From: Novosphingobium capsulatum NBRC 12533
GTDB taxonomy: Bacteria > Pseudomonadota > Alphaproteobacteria > Sphingomonadales > Sphingomonadaceae
Reading direction: 5' to 3'
DNA length: 64,000 nt
NCBI RefSeq assembly: GCF_001598375.1
Contig: NZ_BCYV01000006.1
Location: 248,001 to 312,000, forward strand
In this document: piece by piece, positions 62,804-64,000 of the stretch
Layout of the letters: each line of letters opens with the position of its first letter
Numbering within the stretch: position 1 is the first letter of the stretch
The notes under the pieces: model-generated
What the model was told of the DNA's origin: nothing
What the model saw: only the letters and a program-made list of their open reading frames with translations
Database searches by the model: none
Translations under genes and position numbers: made by a program

Positions 62804-64000
62804 AGTTTTCCCTGTCATGGCTCAAGGCGCTGCTCGACACGCAAGCGAGCGCCACCGAGATTGCCGAAAAGCTCACCAGCCTGGGCCTGGAAATCGAAAG
62901 CGTGACCGACGCGTCGGCCGCGCTCAAGCAGTTCCGCGTCGCCCGCGTGCTGACGGCGGAAAAGCATCCACAGGCTGACAAGCTCCAGGTGCTCAGCGTC
63001 GATCTGGGTGATGGCTCGCCGCTCCAGGTGGTCTGCGGCGCGCCCAATGCGCGCGCGGGGCTCGTCGGCGTGCTCGGCCTGCCCGGTGCGGTCGTTCCGG
63101 CCAATGGCATGGAACTGCGCAAGAGCGCGATTCGCGGTGTCGAATCCAACGGTATGATGTGTTCCACCCGCGAACTGGGCCTGGGCGAGGAACACGACGG
63201 CATCATCGAACTGCCCGAAGACACCGCGCTGGGGCAGTCGTTTGCCGACTATATCGGGTCTGACCCGGTGTTCGACGTGGCGATCACGCCCAACCGCCCC
63301 GATTGCATGGGCGTCTATGGCATTGCCCGCGATCTGGCGGCGGCCGGCATCGGCACGCTCCGCGCCATCGACGTGGCCCCGGTGACCGGCACTGGCCCGT
63401 GCCCGGTCGACATCCGCATCGAGGATGCGGCCGGCTGCCCGGCATTCTATGGCCGCGTGATCAGGGGCGTGACCAACGGCGCCTCGCCGCAGTGGCTGCA
63501 GGACCGGCTCAAGGCTGCCGGCCAGCGCCCGATCTCGGCACTGGTGGACATCACCAACTACGTCATGCTCGGCTATGGCCGCCCGGCCCATGCCTATGAC
63601 CTGGCCAAGCTGACCGGCGCCGTCACCGCTCGGCTGGCGCGCGAAGGCGAAACCGTCGTCGCGCTCAACGGCAAGGAATACACGCTCCAGCCGTTCATGA
63701 CCGTGATTGCCGACGATGCCGGCGTGCACGATATCGGCGGCATCATGGGTGGTGAGCATTCCGGCTGTTCGGATACGACCACCGACGTGCTGCTGGAAGT
63801 TGCCTATTTCGACCCGGCGCATATCGCCCGCACCGGGCAGGCGCTGGCGCTGGCCAGCGATGCCCGCGGCCGGTTCGAACGCGGCGTCGATCCCGCGTTC
63901 CTCGATACCGGCATGGACCTTCTGACCGCGCTGATCCTCGAGATCTGCGGCGGCCAGGCCAGTGAAGTGGTGCGCGTGGGCGTGGCCCCGGTGGCGCAGC
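62800..64000 (+). CDS. pheT: Phenylalanyl-tRNA synthetase beta subunit, C-terminus cut by window edge
   Basis: The frame starts with GTG at 62800, overlapping the pheS stop (GTGA), and remains open for 400 codons to the window end; the full subunit is about 800 residues. Visible domains: N-terminal [13 protein letters not shown], the EMAP/tRNA-binding OB fold (about 40-150, [43 protein letters not shown]), and the B3/B4 editing domain ([32 protein letters not shown]) that removes mischarged Tyr. Confidence 0.97.
   Translation, partial: MKFSLSWLKALLDTQASATEIAEKLTSLGLEIESVTDASAALKQFRVARVLTAEKHPQADKLQVLSVDLGDGSPLQVVCGAPNARAGLVGVLGLPGAVVPANGMELRKSAIRGVESNGMMCSTRELGLGEEHDGIIELPEDTALGQSFADYIGSDPVFDVAITPNRPDCMGVYGIARDLAAAGIGTLRAIDVAPVTGTGPCPVDIRIEDAAGCPAFYGRVIRGVTNGASPQWLQDRLKAAGQRPISALVDITNYVMLGYGRPAHAYDLAKLTGAVTARLAREGETVVALNGKEYTLQPFMTVIADDAGVHDIGGIMGGEHSGCSDTTTDVLLEVAYFDPAHIARTGQALALASDARGRFERGVDPAFLDTGMDLLTALILEICGGQASEVVRVGVAPVAQ

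Overview
The window is GC-rich core chromosome of an alphaproteobacterium, most likely a sphingomonad of the Novosphingobium type. The reasons are the CtrA-inhibitor gene sciP, the CtpA-DsbB-Coq7 and ProA-NadD-RsfS-RlmH-EnvC neighbourhoods, a DUF445 gene behind an RND pump, sphingomonad-like serine hydrolase and hypothetical proteins, and a CIRCE-controlled groESL. I see no phage, integrase, transposase, plasmid or CRISPR signature. Genes are densely packed, often with 4-bp ATGA or GTGA overlaps.

Layout. 1-7.6 kb, minus strand: a secreted protein of unknown function (cut by the edge), coq7, dsbB, the periplasmic protease ctpA, an EnvC-like murein hydrolase activator, rlmH, rsfS, nadD and proA. 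7.8-13 kb: an M23 peptidase overlapping a bactofilin (cell shape), a serine-hydrolase-like lipoprotein that has lost its catalytic residues, a one-TM unknown protein, mnmA, and an unknown gene translationally coupled to sciP. 13.5-21.3 kb, plus strand: an RND efflux pair, DUF445 and dxs. 21.3-29.6 kb: tRNA-Leu(UAA), ihfB, a POT peptide transporter, an NnrU-family gene split by one in-frame TGA, a GNAT acetyltransferase, RNase T2, nadC and a LytS/LytTR-type two-component system. 29.6-33.8 kb: an envelope cluster of two M48 proteases, a DsbA-like oxidoreductase and an alpha/beta hydrolase. 34-41.7 kb, minus strand: groESL, a MATE exporter, a ClC transporter, rplJL and a diguanylate cyclase. 42.2-50.7 kb: rpoBC. 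51-59.4 kb: an iron-box-controlled unknown gene, nadE, prs, an AraC regulator, a HisN-type phosphatase, an SDR, a secreted amidohydrolase, and bfr-bfd behind the same kind of iron box. 59.5-64 kb: a SAM-I-like riboswitch and metA, then rpmI-rplT-pheS-pheT (cut by the edge).

How parts fit together. Three NAD genes (nadD, nadC, nadE) are present but scattered. Envelope maturation is strongly represented: CtpA, EnvC, M23, bactofilin, DsbA, DsbB and two M48 proteases. The iron store genes bfd-bfr and the unknown gene at 51.1-51.5 kb share an identical 15-bp operator-like box and probably belong to one iron regulon. rplJL and rpoBC, usually one block, are separated here on opposite strands, each with its own TTGACT promoter.

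Two families of long palindromic intergenic repeats occur in pairs (39.0/60.7 kb and 58.5/61.6 kb). Two further large inverted repeats lie just after rpoC. Most starts were chosen from RBS position, overlaps and family alignments from memory; no database search was possible.
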